From Hyphomonadaceae bacterium (GTDB lineage Bacteria > Pseudomonadota > Alphaproteobacteria > Caulobacterales > Hyphomonadaceae), in NCBI GenBank assembly GCA_022844475.1, contig JALHLR010000023.1, forward strand, positions 1 to 52,291: a stretch of DNA of 52,291 nucleotides. Direction: 5' to 3'. Positions 33,261 through 42,400 of the stretch are shown piece after piece. Both the position numbers and the translations under genes were made by a program. Position 1 is the first letter of the stretch; each line of letters starts with the position of its first letter. The notes below the pieces were generated by a model. It did not search any database. It had not been told where the DNA came from and saw only the letters and a list, made by a program, of their open reading frames with translations.

Positions 33261-36128
33261 CTACTGCACCCCCGGCCCCGGTACGATCTTCAACCGCCAG
33301 GCCGTCTCAGGCTTGAACCACTTCTTTGCCGCCGCCATCACATCCGCTGGCGTGATGCTGGCATAATCGCTGAGCTCCGTACGGATATACTGCATGCCGG
33401 CCGGATCATCGTGCGCGTTCGAGAGCAGCCCCATCCAGTATCCGACATTGGTCACGGTATTGCGCCGCGCCTGTTCAAGTTTCGGCTGGATGATACGGTC
33501 GATCTCAGACTGCGGCTGGGGGATGGTCGCAAGATCGAGCGCCAGCTTCTGGATCCGGTCCTGCACCGAGTCGATCGTCTCCGGCGGCACTTCGATCGCC
33601 ACAGCGATATAGCCATAGTCCGGCAGGAAGGTCGAAATATCGACGATCTCCATGGGCGAATACGTCGCCCCGCCTTCAGAGCGGAAGACACGCGTTGCGT
33701 TGTCGCGCAGCATCTGTCCCAGCACGTTGGCGATACGCTCCTCGCGGATGTTCTTGAACGCGCCCTGATAGGTCGGCCAGCCGATGAAGGCATAGCCCTG
33801 GTCGGGCCGGCCCTGATGCGGCAGCGTCGTCACGCCCGGCGGATGGAAGTCGACATCGCGCCAGTTGGCCGGCTCCTTGAACTCCGGCCGCTTCGGCAGA
33901 GCGCCCAGCGTCCGCGCAACTTCGCTGATCACCTGCTCCACGCTGACATCGCCGACGACGATCACTTCAAGCGGCGAGTTGTCGACAATCGGCTTGATGT
34001 ATTTGACCGAATCCTCGGGCTTCCAGGTGTCGCGCATCGCCTTGTTGTTGATGGTCCAGCGCAGGTCGCCATTGTGCAGCAGCCGGTCGAGCTCCCGCTC
34101 GAGCACCCCCGACGGCGTCATCAGCAGTGACGCGTCGGCCTGGTCGGCCCCCTGCATCCACGCGGCCCAGTCATCCGCCCGATAGGCCGGGTCGGACACC
34201 ATCGCCGCCATGATCTCCATCTGCAGGCCGAGATCCTCGCGCGTCGCCACGTTGACGTTGTCGAGCGCATAGGCGTCGTCCAGCGTCCGCGCCACGGCCA
34301 CCGCGCGCCTGCCCGCAAGGCTGCGCGCCTGCTCTGTCGGCGTCAGCTTGCCAAGCCCGCCCGACGACCAGAGCGACAGGCCCATGTCGGACGCGTCGAT
34401 CACATTCATCGGCATCTGCAGCCGCCCAAGTCCCAGCCGCACGCGCACGCTGATCAGGTCCTTGTTGGACGGCAGCGGCTTCACCGTCAGCTTCACACCA
34501 TTCTCGAAGCGCACAAGCGTGACGCCGAGATCCTGCACCTGCTTGCGCTCGGCGACCGTCCCCGGCTTGCCGAAATTAGTGTACGGCCACGGCTTGATCG
34601 GGTCGGGCGTGTAGGGCTTGATCGACGCCGCCAGCGCGCGCTTCAGCGCATCGCGAAGACCCTGCTCGCCGCCCGCTGGCGCCGCGCTACCACTGTAGAT
34701 CAGCGTCGGCGTGTCCTTGAACCGCGCTTTCAGCGCCGCGTTCACTTCCGCCAGCGTGATCGTCGGCGCCTGTTCCAGCATCAGCGCATGGGATTGCTGC
34801 AGCGACATGAAGGGAATGTCGGCAGAGACGAGATCCGCCGCCGTCTCCACCTGCGCAACCGAGGTGCCCGTACGTCCCCGCTCCGCCTCGCGCCGCGACG
34901 CATCGATGAACAGCGCTCGCTGCCGGTCCAGCTCCTCCTGCGTGATCCCGTACTCGACCGCCTGGCGGTGCGCGGTCACCATGAGCTCGATCGTCTTCGG
35001 CACGTCGATCACGCCGCCCGAATAGGCAATCTGTCCGCGCCACACGCCGTGGATGGCGCTCGCGGACGGGCTGCCCAGCGAACGCGCCGGCTTGCCCGCA
35101 GCATCATTGAGGCTCAGCATGCGCTGCGACACTACACGCGAAGCCAGAACCTCGACCAGCATCCGGCGCCGTTCAGCCTTGCTATGCATCCGCTCCGAAT
35201 ACGGCTCGAACCAGCGCATCATCACGCTGGTGTCCGGCGCGCCCGGCGTGATCAGCATCGCGATATCAGGCGTCACCGGCTTCGTCGTCACCGGCGCAGG
35301 GTCCCTGCCCGGCGCACCGCGCCCCTTCCAGTCGCCAAACGCCTGGCTGATCATCGGGATGATCGATGGATTGACGTCGCCCACGATGAGCAGCGTCGCC
35401 CGCTCGGGCCGGTAGAACGCGTCATAGAAGCCGCGGATGGTTTCTGGCGTCACCGTCTCGATGACTCTCCGAAGCCCGATCGGCGGACGGCCATAGGGAT
35501 GCTCGCCCACCTGCATCTTCAACATCGCTGTCGCGGCCGCGAGCCCCGGGCCCGCACGCGCCCGCTCCTCGGCCAGCACGACGCCGCGCTCGGCGTCCAC
35601 CTTGTCCGGCTGGATCAGCATGTCGCCCACCAGCTGGCGCATCACATCAAGGCCAAGGGTCAGTGACTCGGGATTGTTGCGCGGCAGGTCGATGATGAAG
35701 GTCGTCGTGTCCGGTCCCGTCGAGGCGTTCACGTCCGCCGCCATCTGCAGGCCGATGCCTTCCAGCGCCCGTTGCACTTCCCCGTCCGGGTATTTTGTCG
35801 TGCCTCGGAAAGCCAGGTGCTCAAGGAAGTGGGCCACGCCCTCTTCGCCCGGCCGCTCCTGCATCGAGCCGGCGTCGATCAGCAGCCGCAACGCCACCTG
35901 TCGCGGCGGCGTCTGGTTCGGCAGGATCATGTAGCGCATGCCGTTCGGCAGTTCGCCGAGCACATAGTCGTTGTCGTGCGGCAGGTCGCTCCGGTCACGC
36001 GCCCACCCCGGTCCGGCGGGCGCGGCCTGCGTCACGGTCACGGTCTGGGCGAATGCCCCGCCGCCCATTGCGCCGATGCCGAACAGCCCAGCCGCAAGGC
36101 ACACGGCGACACGCTTTAGAAGTTTCAT
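33261..36128 (-). CDS. Second M16 family zinc peptidase, periplasmic
   Basis: A 955-residue pitrilysin-family enzyme. Signal peptide 1-27 ends AFA-Q with no lipobox, so the product is soluble in the periplasm, unlike the lipid-anchored M16 at 21.7-24.6 kb. The zinc motif is HFLEH (about 98-102), with the distal glutamate in ERGVVLAEERARAG. EHPYGRPPIGLRRVIE is typical. The second M16 half starts around 510 and lacks the zinc motif. The two M16 proteins differ throughout, so they are not a recent duplication. Of the two neighbouring ATGs, 36128 has better spacing to GGAGG than 36131. Confidence 0.9.
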   Translation of the reverse strand: MKLLKRVAVCLAAGLFGIGAMGGGAFAQTVTVTQAAPAGPGWARDRSDLPHDNDYVLGELPNGMRYMILPNQTPPRQVALRLLIDAGSMQERPGEEGVAHFLEHLAFRGTTKYPDGEVQRALEGIGLQMAADVNASTGPDTTTFIIDLPRNNPESLTLGLDVMRQLVGDMLIQPDKVDAERGVVLAEERARAGPGLAAATAMLKMQVGEHPYGRPPIGLRRVIETVTPETIRGFYDAFYRPERATLLIVGDVNPSIIPMISQAFGDWKGRGAPGRDPAPVTTKPVTPDIAMLITPGAPDTSVMMRWFEPYSERMHSKAERRRMLVEVLASRVVSQRMLSLNDAAGKPARSLGSPSASAIHGVWRGQIAYSGGVIDVPKTIELMVTAHRQAVEYGITQEELDRQRALFIDASRREAERGRTGTSVAQVETAADLVSADIPFMSLQQSHALMLEQAPTITLAEVNAALKARFKDTPTLIYSGSAAPAGGEQGLRDALKRALAASIKPYTPDPIKPWPYTNFGKPGTVAERKQVQDLGVTLVRFENGVKLTVKPLPSNKDLISVRVRLGLGRLQMPMNVIDASDMGLSLWSSGGLGKLTPTEQARSLAGRRAVAVARTLDDAYALDNVNVATREDLGLQMEIMAAMVSDPAYRADDWAAWMQGADQADASLLMTPSGVLERELDRLLHNGDLRWTINNKAMRDTWKPEDSVKYIKPIVDNSPLEVIVVGDVSVEQVISEVARTLGALPKRPEFKEPANWRDVDFHPPGVTTLPHQGRPDQGYAFIGWPTYQGAFKNIREERIANVLGQMLRDNATRVFRSEGGATYSPMEIVDISTFLPDYGYIAVAIEVPPETIDSVQDRIQKLALDLATIPQPQSEIDRIIQPKLEQARRNTVTNVGYWMGLLSNAHDDPAGMQYIRTELSDYASITPADVMAAAKKWFKPETAWRLKIVPGPGVQ

Positions 36129-36210
36129 CATTCCTCCGGAAGGTCAGCGACCCGTCCTCGCGGCAATCCAGCCGCTTCACGCTCCTGAAAGCAAGTGATT
36201 AAGGCGGTTG

Positions 36211-36540
36211 TCAGGCCTCGCCCGGCACCGGTCGCGCAAACTTCTTCGGCGCCACGGCGCACCAGCTCTGCGTCATCCACGCCTTCAGCGTGGGCATTTC
36301 CGCGATAATGTCGTCGTCGGGCTCGACCCGTGCAATCACCCAATCGTGTTGCCTGAACCAGCCCCTGCTCTCCCGCACGAAAGACTGGTCCTGAACCATC
36401 TCTGCCGATACCGGCAGCTTCGTGATCATGGCCAGCGCGCCTTCAGGATCGTGTCTGTCACCGAACACGAAGAACATCTCCTTCCGGAAACACAGCGCCC
36501 GCGTCGGCGGCCAACCGGGCCCCGCCGACGTGGCGGGCAT
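36211..36540 (-). CDS. Small conserved-looking protein, unknown function
   Basis: A 109-residue soluble protein that I do not recognise. It contains MFFVFGDRHDPEGALAMI near the start and a more acidic core (VIARVEPDDDIIAEMP, about 70-85), followed by WMTQSWCAVAPKKF. The core looks folded and shows normal GC-rich codon use. I place the start at 36540, where AAGGGG lies 6-11 bases upstream; a second ATG at 36585 would add 15 basic residues. It lies 82 bases upstream of the M16 peptidase in the same direction and could lead its transcript. Confidence 0.6.
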   Translation of the reverse strand: MPATSAGPGWPPTRALCFRKEMFFVFGDRHDPEGALAMITKLPVSAEMVQDQSFVRESRGWFRQHDWVIARVEPDDDIIAEMPTLKAWMTQSWCAVAPKKFARPVPGEA

Positions 36541-36688
36541 CGTCAGCCCCTTCTCGGATCGTTTGTGCGGCGTGCGGCGCGGCATTGGGCAAACCGAACA
36601 TATTCCTGACCCTGACACCACGTCACAGGATTGCCGCGCGCCCCGCACGGGCTTACGAGTGCGTCAATCAAGGACGGGGAGTCGGACC

Positions 36689-37339
36689 ATGCTCAGGAAA
36701 TTGTTGCTGCCGCTTGTCATGCTGGCCGCCGCCAGCTGCGCCAATCCGCCGACGGCCGAGGCGCCGCCGGCCGCGCTCGCCGCATCTCCCCAGGCAGTTG
36801 CCGCCCCGGCTGCGCCAAAACCACTCCAGATCTCCGAAGCAAGCTTCAGCTGCATCCGCGACCTCAAGCCCGTGCGCGGCTTCTATGTCGGCAACCTGCT
36901 CGGCGACATCGACGCGACGCTTGCCGCCGCCAACGCCCCCAACGGCGCCAAATATCCGCCCGGCTCGGTCGTGCAGCTCGTCCCGGGCGAGGCGATGGTC
37001 AAGCACCATCCCGGCTACAACGCCGCCACCAATGACTGGGAGTTCTTCGAACTCGACGCCCAGCCCACCGGCACCAAGATCCGCGTTCGCGGCGCCACCG
37101 ACGTCGTCAACCAGTTCGGCGGCAACTGCCTCACCTGCCACGCCCAGGCCGAAGCGAAGTGGGACATGATCTGCGAACAGGGCCATGGCTGCGACCCGAT
37201 CCCCGTCACCCCCGTGATGGCGCGCGCCATCCAGAACACTGACCCGCGCTGCCCGAAGATTGAACTGCCGGCAGACCAGCAGGCAGCCCTCCGTCAGCTG
37301 ATGGCGTTCCGCGCCGCGGCGCAACCGCAGGCGCAGTAG
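36689..37339 (+). CDS. c-type heme lipoprotein with one CXXCH, cytochrome P460-like outline
   Basis: A 216-residue exported protein. A lipoprotein signal with lipobox AASC (about 17) is followed by an Ala/Pro linker to about 47. The folded domain (about 50-205) has a single heme-attachment site in FGGNCLTCHAQAE (about 151). YVGNLLGD, VKHHPGYNAATNDWEFFELD and three further cysteines (in CIRD, ICEQGHGCD, RCPK) are the other conserved-looking points. The order of a beta-rich domain ending in a late GxxCxxCH recalls cytochrome P460-type proteins, but I am not sure of that family. No electron-transfer genes are nearby. Convergent with the TonB-CTD gene, 10 bases away. Confidence 0.65.
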   Translation: MLRKLLLPLVMLAAASCANPPTAEAPPAALAASPQAVAAPAAPKPLQISEASFSCIRDLKPVRGFYVGNLLGDIDATLAAANAPNGAKYPPGSVVQLVPGEAMVKHHPGYNAATNDWEFFELDAQPTGTKIRVRGATDVVNQFGGNCLTCHAQAEAKWDMICEQGHGCDPIPVTPVMARAIQNTDPRCPKIELPADQQAALRQLMAFRAAAQPQAQ

Positions 37340-37349
37340 GTCTGCTGAA

Positions 37350-38489
37350 CTACTGCGCCCTGATCGTGAACTCGACAATCAGGCGCATGTTTTCCTGCGC
37401 CAGCGAACAGCCTTGCGGCGACTGCTGGCTAGGTATGTAGATGAACTCCCGCGCAGCCTTCAGCGCCGCCTCACCAAAATGCTTCTCGGGAGCCGCAGCC
37501 AGAACGTCCGCTTTCGTCACCTTGCCGGCCGAGTCCAGATCAAGACTCAACAGCACCGTTCCCACCAGTCCCTGAAATCGGGCTGAGGCAGGATAGCGAG
37601 TGCTGGGCGAAGCGGCGGAGCGCACCGCCTGACAGACGCCCACGGGTCGTGGCGGATAAAGCAGCCGCACCGCGCGATCGCCCGCCTGTCCCGCGGCGGT
37701 GGCGCCGTCCTCGACCTTCGCTGCGCTGAAATCTCGACTGGCGCGAAGCGCGCTGGCAACCGTCATGCTCCACGCCTGGGTTTCCCAGAATATTGGAACC
37801 AGCCCGGCCGCCGCTTCGTCCGTCGGCGCCTTGTTGATCGCCTCGCGCAGGCGCCGGCTCAGCGACAGCAATCCATTGTAGCTGCCCATGTCGCGATCAT
37901 CCATGAACTGCGCCATCGACCCCACCAGTCCGAACCGGTACGCCTCGGCTGCATAAGCCGCGCCGCGCCCGGTCAGCGTCTCCGCCACCGCCGCACTCGC
38001 ACGCACGGATTTCCAACGGTCGCGATCCAGGTCGTGCGAGACCAGCGCGTTGGCTCCGAGATATGACATGTTGTCGATTCCCGGCAGCGCGCTGCTGGCC
38101 TGCAGCGCGTTGAACAATCTGTCCCGCGCCTCGCCCGACTCCGTCACCTTGAGATCCGCCATGTGCAGCAGCACTTCGGAGGCAATGCGCGAGCCAGCGT
38201 CCTCGCCAGGCGCATTGCCGCCAGCGACCGCCGCCTGCGCATAGGTACGCGCCGCCGCGAAATCACCGGAGATGTACGCCGCGAACCCGAATTCACGCGC
38301 GATCACCGCAAGGTCCTTGCGCGACTTGTCGAGGCCCGGCCAGGTCGATGCCGCCGCGGCGGCCGCCGCCTTGTAGTCCTTCGCCTTCATCGCCGCGTTG
38401 AACGACTTGATGTCCGCCACAGCACTCGCCGCCATTACGGAGACGAAAGCCGCCACTGCGAGGCCACGCAAGAAACGACTGGTATGCAT
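37350..38489 (-). CDS. Exported protein with C-terminal TonB domain
   Basis: A 379-residue protein. Residues 1-26 form a signal peptide (cleavage near AVA-D) or an anchor. A helical region of TPR-like character follows (about 27-260, with FGFAAYISGDFAAARTYAQAAV). The C-terminal 95 residues resemble the TonB C-terminal domain (PF03544): RYPASARFQGLVGTVLLSLDLDSAGKVTKADVLAAAPEK (reported as about 292-330) and FGEAALKAAREFIYIPSQ. Unlike true TonB, there is no Pro-rich spacer and no ExbBD nearby, so energy transduction is doubtful; the domain may instead recruit outer-membrane partners. The ATG at 38489 is preceded by a G-rich stretch. Confidence 0.72.
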   Translation of the reverse strand: MHTSRFLRGLAVAAFVSVMAASAVADIKSFNAAMKAKDYKAAAAAAASTWPGLDKSRKDLAVIAREFGFAAYISGDFAAARTYAQAAVAGGNAPGEDAGSRIASEVLLHMADLKVTESGEARDRLFNALQASSALPGIDNMSYLGANALVSHDLDRDRWKSVRASAAVAETLTGRGAAYAAEAYRFGLVGSMAQFMDDRDMGSYNGLLSLSRRLREAINKAPTDEAAAGLVPIFWETQAWSMTVASALRASRDFSAAKVEDGATAAGQAGDRAVRLLYPPRPVGVCQAVRSAASPSTRYPASARFQGLVGTVLLSLDLDSAGKVTKADVLAAAPEKHFGEAALKAAREFIYIPSQQSPQGCSLAQENMRLIVEFTIRAQ

Positions 38490-38621
38490 GGCTCCCCCCG
38501 AATCCAGACACCAGAAACCTACCACACACCCCTCGCCGCAGGCCAGCGCAGCTCCCGGCCAAGGCTTGCCTTTCAGCGCCCGATCGCGCCAATGAAACCA
38601 GGATCACAAAGAGGCCGGGTC

Positions 38622-40277
38622 ATGCGCTACACGCCTGTCGCAATTGCGAGCTTCCTCGCGCTCGCCGCCTGCACGACGACGCCCGCCGCCGTCACAAGCG
38701 GCGCGCCGATCCAGGTGAACCTCCTCGCCATCAACGATTTCCACGGCAATCTCGATCCGCCCGGCAGCGGCGTCTTCGTCATCGATCGCGCCAACCCCAG
38801 CACGCGCGCCAGCGTCCCCGGCGGCGGCGCCCCGCGCCTCGCCAGCGCTGTCGCCGAACTCTCGAGGCGCCCCAACACCGTGATGGTCGCCGCCGGCGAT
38901 CTCATCGGCGCCTCCCCGCTTCTCTCCAGCCTTTTCCATGACGAGCCGACCATCGAGGCGCTCTCCGCGATGGGCCTCGCCATCACCTCCGTCGGCAATC
39001 ATGAATTCGACGAGGGCTGGCAGGAGCTGAAGCGCATGCAGACCGGCGGCTGCCATCCGGTCGACGGCTGCAAGGGCCCCAAACCCTTCGAAGGCGCCAG
39101 GTTCGAATACCTCGCCGCCTCCACCTTCCTCGATGACGGCACGACACTCTTCCCGCCCTACAGCATCCGTGAATTCGACGGCGTGAAGGTCGGCTTCATC
39201 GGCATGACGCTCGAAGGCACGCCGGATGTCATCACCCCCGCCGCCCGTGCCGGCATCCGCTTCGCCGACGAAGCCGAGACGGTGAACGCCCTCGTCCCGA
39301 AACTTCAGGCGCAAGGCGTCGAAGCGATCGTTGTCCTGCTCCATGAAGGCGGCTTCACCACCGGCGCACAGGATGATTGCCGCGGCCTATCCGGCACGAT
39401 CGTCGACATCGTCCCGAAATTCGACAAGGCGGTGGACGTCATCGTCACCGGTCACACCAACGGCATCTACATCTGCACCGTCGATGGCCGCCTGGTCACC
39501 AGCGCCGGCGCATATGGCACACGTCTCACCGACATTTCCATGCTGATCGACCCGAAGACCGGCCATGTCATTGGCGCCAAGGCACGCGACGTGATGATCA
39601 CGGCCGACGCCTATGCCGAAGATCCCGCCCAGGTCGCCCTCATCAATGCCTATCGCTCGCAGGCCGAGCCCCTGATGAAGCGCGTCGTCGGCTCGACAAC
39701 CGCCGTCATCGCCCGCGGCCGCACCGAGACCGGCGAGACCGCACTTGGCGACGTCATCGCCGACTCGATGCTCGCCGCCGCCCGCCGCGCCGAGCCCGCC
39801 ACGCAGATCGCCTTCATGAATCCTGGCGGCATCCGCGCCGACCTTCCTTTCAATCCCGGCGGCCAGCTCACCTTCGCCGACATCTTCGCCGTCCAGCCCT
39901 TCGGCAACGACCTCGTCGTCCTCACGCTCACCGGCGCCGAGATCGAAACCGTGCTGAAGCAGCAATACCAGCCCGGCGGCAACAACATCCTGCAAGTCTC
40001 CGACGGCTTCGCGTTCACCTGGCGCCAACCCGCCGGCCAGCCGATCGAAATCATCCCGGGCTCCGTCAGACTCAACGGCGCACCTCTTGTCCCCACACAG
40101 AACTACCGCGTCGTCACCAACAACTTCCTCGCGGGCGGCGGCGACAGTTTTACCGCCTTCAAGTCCGGCAAGGACAAGGTGACAGTCGGCTCCGACCTCG
40201 AAGCCCTCGAAACCTACGTCAGCACCAACAGCCCCCTCGCCGCCGCCAACAAGGGCCGCATCAGGCGGGTCGACTAA
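38622..40277 (+). CDS. 5'-nucleotidase/UshA-type metallophosphoesterase lipoprotein
   Basis: A 551-residue secreted nucleotidase. Lipobox LAAC (about 17). The metallophosphatase domain has NDFHGNLDPP (about 37), AAGDLIGASP (about 91), GNHEFDEGW (about 125) and VTGHTNG (about 277). The C-terminal 5'-nucleotidase domain (about 345-540) has MNPGGIRADL and FAVQPFGNDLVVLTLTGAEI. In GH-x-H metal motifs the family often reads GHSH; here it is GHTNG, a small deviation. Such enzymes strip phosphate from nucleotides outside the cell. GAGG precedes the ATG. The gene is divergent from the TonB-CTD gene across 132 bases. Confidence 0.88.
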   Translation: MRYTPVAIASFLALAACTTTPAAVTSGAPIQVNLLAINDFHGNLDPPGSGVFVIDRANPSTRASVPGGGAPRLASAVAELSRRPNTVMVAAGDLIGASPLLSSLFHDEPTIEALSAMGLAITSVGNHEFDEGWQELKRMQTGGCHPVDGCKGPKPFEGARFEYLAASTFLDDGTTLFPPYSIREFDGVKVGFIGMTLEGTPDVITPAARAGIRFADEAETVNALVPKLQAQGVEAIVVLLHEGGFTTGAQDDCRGLSGTIVDIVPKFDKAVDVIVTGHTNGIYICTVDGRLVTSAGAYGTRLTDISMLIDPKTGHVIGAKARDVMITADAYAEDPAQVALINAYRSQAEPLMKRVVGSTTAVIARGRTETGETALGDVIADSMLAAARRAEPATQIAFMNPGGIRADLPFNPGGQLTFADIFAVQPFGNDLVVLTLTGAEIETVLKQQYQPGGNNILQVSDGFAFTWRQPAGQPIEIIPGSVRLNGAPLVPTQNYRVVTNNFLAGGGDSFTAFKSGKDKVTVGSDLEALETYVSTNSPLAAANKGRIRRVD

Positions 40278-40317
40278 GGTCCGATCGACCGACCTTGCTC
40301 GTCACGCTGCTCACGCC

Positions 40318-41049
40318 TCAGCGCGCCCGCGCGTCTGAGACCTCATCGGCGCGCCCCAGCATCATTCCCGCCGCAACTTGCGCCTCCGCCTCACGCGCCT
40401 CCATCATCTTCCGCCGCACGCTCTGGAACTGTTCCAGCACATGCGCCGGCGCGGTCTCTGGCCGCCCCGCGTCGAACGGCGGCGCCGGCGCATACTCCAG
40501 CGCAAGCTGCACGGTCTGCGCATACGCATCGCCTGCAATCTCAGCCATCACCGTGAACGCAAAATCGATCCCGGCCGTCACGCCGCCCCCGGTGATGATC
40601 TCGCGGTCGCGCACCACCCGCGCCGGATCGTGCACCGCGCCGAACAGCGGCAGCAGATGCGCCCACGCCCAGTGGCACGCCGCCCGCCTGCCCTGGAGCA
40701 GTCCGGCCGCGCCAAGAATGAGCGAGCCCGTGCAAACCGACGTCACATACTTCGCGCCAAGCGCCAGCCGTCGGACATCACTGACGAACGCTTCGTCCTG
40801 CGCCACCTTTCCTGCACCGACGCCGCCGGGAACACAGATCAGGTCGCAGCTTCTGACGTCCGCAATCCTGAGCGTGTTGCCGAAGGTGAGCCCGTCCGCG
40901 TCCACATTGCCGCCCGCCGGACTTGCGACGATCACCGCCGCATTCGGAAGACGGCTCAGCACCTGATGCGGACCCGTGAAGTCGAGATGCGTCATGCCCG
41001 GCCAGATCGCGAACACGATGGTGAACGGTCGTCCGGTTTGTTCAGACAT
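40318..41049 (-). CDS. DJ-1/PfpI family protein, isonitrile-hydratase-like
   Basis: A 243-residue protein with a single DJ-1/PfpI domain. The nucleophile elbow is TSVCTGSLILGAAGLLQGRRA (cysteine about 106), with the acidic partner in the first strands (WPGMTHLDFTGPHQV) and a downstream GGGVTAGIDFAF block. The pattern fits the isonitrile hydratase/InhA branch, which adds water to R-NC; related members without that activity also exist, so the reaction is a guess. A helical C-terminal extension (about 200-243) is rich in Glu/Arg/Ala. It is transcribed away from the GlxA-type regulator gene, which shares the DJ-1 fold and probably controls it. Confidence 0.85.
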   Translation of the reverse strand: MSEQTGRPFTIVFAIWPGMTHLDFTGPHQVLSRLPNAAVIVASPAGGNVDADGLTFGNTLRIADVRSCDLICVPGGVGAGKVAQDEAFVSDVRRLALGAKYVTSVCTGSLILGAAGLLQGRRAACHWAWAHLLPLFGAVHDPARVVRDREIITGGGVTAGIDFAFTVMAEIAGDAYAQTVQLALEYAPAPPFDAGRPETAPAHVLEQFQSVRRKMMEAREAEAQVAAGMMLGRADEVSDARAR

Positions 41050-41064
41050 GGGGAGGAACCTCGC

Positions 41065-41131
41065 TTGACGTGCTCAGCATGCCCCAACTACCGTCCGGCA
41101 GGAATGACATAGTTCCCACGTTTTACGCCAA
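41065..41131. promoter_or_regulatory. Divergent promoter region for the DJ-1 gene and its GlxA-type regulator
   Basis: For the minus gene, TTGGCGT (41131-41125), 11 bases and ACTATGTC (41113-41106) fit the Caulobacter consensus in spacing and most bases. For the plus gene, TTGACGT (41065-41071), 15 bases and ACTACCGT (41087-41094) are a poorer match. GGAA (41101-41104) and TTCC (41113-41116) form a loose dyad between the two -10 elements that could be a regulator site. Confidence 0.35.
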
Positions 41132-41140
41132 GAGACGAAA

Positions 41141-42109
41141 ATGGCCCGACAGCCTGCCCTGAAGCCCCGCTCCATCGGCGTCCTGATCTTCGAGGATTTC
41201 CAGTTGCTCGACGCCGCAGGTCCGATCGGCGCATTCGAAATGCCGATGCGCGGGATGCAGCCGCCGCCCTACAGCCTGCAGGTGATCGCCCCCGCAGCCG
41301 GCGCGATCCGCTCATCCTCCGGCGTCGCCTGGATGGCCGACGCCATGCCGCGCCAGCCCAGATACGACACCGTCGTTATCGCCGGCGGCATCGGCACGCG
41401 CGCGGCCATGTTCGATCCCAAAGTGCAGGCCTTCGTCCGCGCCGCCATGAAGACCGCCCGTCGCGTCTGCTCGGTCTGCTCGGGCGCCTACATCCTCGCA
41501 CAGGCCGGCGTGCTGGAAGGCAAGCGCGCCACCACCCATTGGGGCCGTACGCCCGATTTCCAGAAACGCTACCCCGCCGTGAAACTCGAGCCAGACTGCA
41601 TCTACACCCATGATGGCAAGGTCTGGACGTCCGCCGGCATCACAGCCGGCATCGACCTCGCCCTCGCCCTCATTGCGGATGATCTCGGCGAGGAGGTCTC
41701 CCGCCGCACCGCCCAGGAACTGGTGGTCTACCACCGCCGCCCCGGCGGCCAGTCGCAGTTCTCGGCCCTCCTCGATATCGAACGGGTGGAGGGCCGCTTC
41801 ACGCCCCTGCTGGCCTGGATGCGCGAAAGGCTGGACAAGGAACTCTCGGTCGAGGCGCTGGCCGGCAAGGCCGCGATGAGCCCGAGAAACTTTTCCCGCG
41901 CCTTCCTTGCCGAAACCGGCATCACCCCCGCCAAGGCTGTCGAACGCCTCCGTCTCGAAAGCGCCCGCGAGCGGGTCGAACATTCCGCAGAACCGATCGA
42001 CGTTGTCGCCCGCCGCGTCGGCTTCGGCGACCCCGAGCGCATGCGCCGCGCCTTCGTCCGCGCCTTCGGCCAGCCGCCGCAGGCCCTGCGCCGGATGGCG
42101 CGGGCATGA
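41141..42109 (+). CDS. GlxA-family transcriptional regulator (DJ-1 domain + AraC HTH)
   Basis: A 322-residue regulator. The N-terminal DJ-1/PfpI-like sensor (about 10-195) keeps VCSVCSGAYILAQAGVLEGKRATTHWG (cysteines at about 108-111; reported here by position 107-133) and SAGITAGIDLAL. The C-terminal AraC/XylS domain (about 225-320) has the two HTH motifs: LSVEALAGKAAMSPRNFSRAF and PIDVVARRVGFGDPERMRRAF. Such proteins often control the gene next door; here that is the divergent DJ-1 hydrolase. Inducer unknown. The ATG at 41141 is preceded by AGAGACGAAA. Confidence 0.9.
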   Translation: MARQPALKPRSIGVLIFEDFQLLDAAGPIGAFEMPMRGMQPPPYSLQVIAPAAGAIRSSSGVAWMADAMPRQPRYDTVVIAGGIGTRAAMFDPKVQAFVRAAMKTARRVCSVCSGAYILAQAGVLEGKRATTHWGRTPDFQKRYPAVKLEPDCIYTHDGKVWTSAGITAGIDLALALIADDLGEEVSRRTAQELVVYHRRPGGQSQFSALLDIERVEGRFTPLLAWMRERLDKELSVEALAGKAAMSPRNFSRAFLAETGITPAKAVERLRLESARERVEHSAEPIDVVARRVGFGDPERMRRAFVRAFGQPPQALRRMARA

Positions 42110-42174
42110 GGCCAGCATGCTGATTCAGAGAAGGATTCTGGCGCCGTGCGGAAGGTCCGCAGGCGGGGAAGCGA

Positions 42175-42199
42175 GAAAACGCCGACGGCTTCTGCCGTC
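42175..42199 (-). terminator. Terminator of the 66-residue ORF
   Basis: Directly after the stop codon at 42200, the minus strand has GACGGC-AGAA-GCCGTC, four bases, then TTTT. The hairpin is short but the run of T and its position support the small ORF as a separate transcription unit. It also closes the convergent regulator gene. Confidence 0.6.
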
Positions 42200-42400
42200 C
42201 TACTTCGCCATGGGGGCGTCGTAGCGTGCGATACGGCCGTCGAGCTCGGCGAGGCGTTGCCGCCAGATCGCCAGCTCGCGCGCCGTCAGGCCGCCCTGGG
42301 CAGGCGAGACCGGCTCGAGGGAAGCCAGTTCAGTCGCCAGCCGCTCGCGGCGCTCGCGGAGCAGTCGGAGAGTCTCGGTGCGAGGTTCGTGGTGAGCCAT
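42200..42400 (-). CDS. Small helical protein (66 residues), unknown function
   Basis: A charged, almost wholly helical 66-residue protein: two amphipathic helices (about 8-27, RTETLRLLRERRERLATEL; and about 40-60, ARELAIWRQRLAELDGRIA) joined by a short Pro/Gly loop suggest an antiparallel coiled-coil hairpin. There is no Shine-Dalgarno sequence. A -10-like CCTATTTT ends six bases upstream of the ATG, so the message may be leaderless. The gene has its own terminator and lies behind a dense cluster of palindromes and GANTC sites. I do not know the family. Coding status is supported by context rather than homology. Confidence 0.55.
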   Translation of the reverse strand: MAHHEPRTETLRLLRERRERLATELASLEPVSPAQGGLTARELAIWRQRLAELDGRIARYDAPMAK

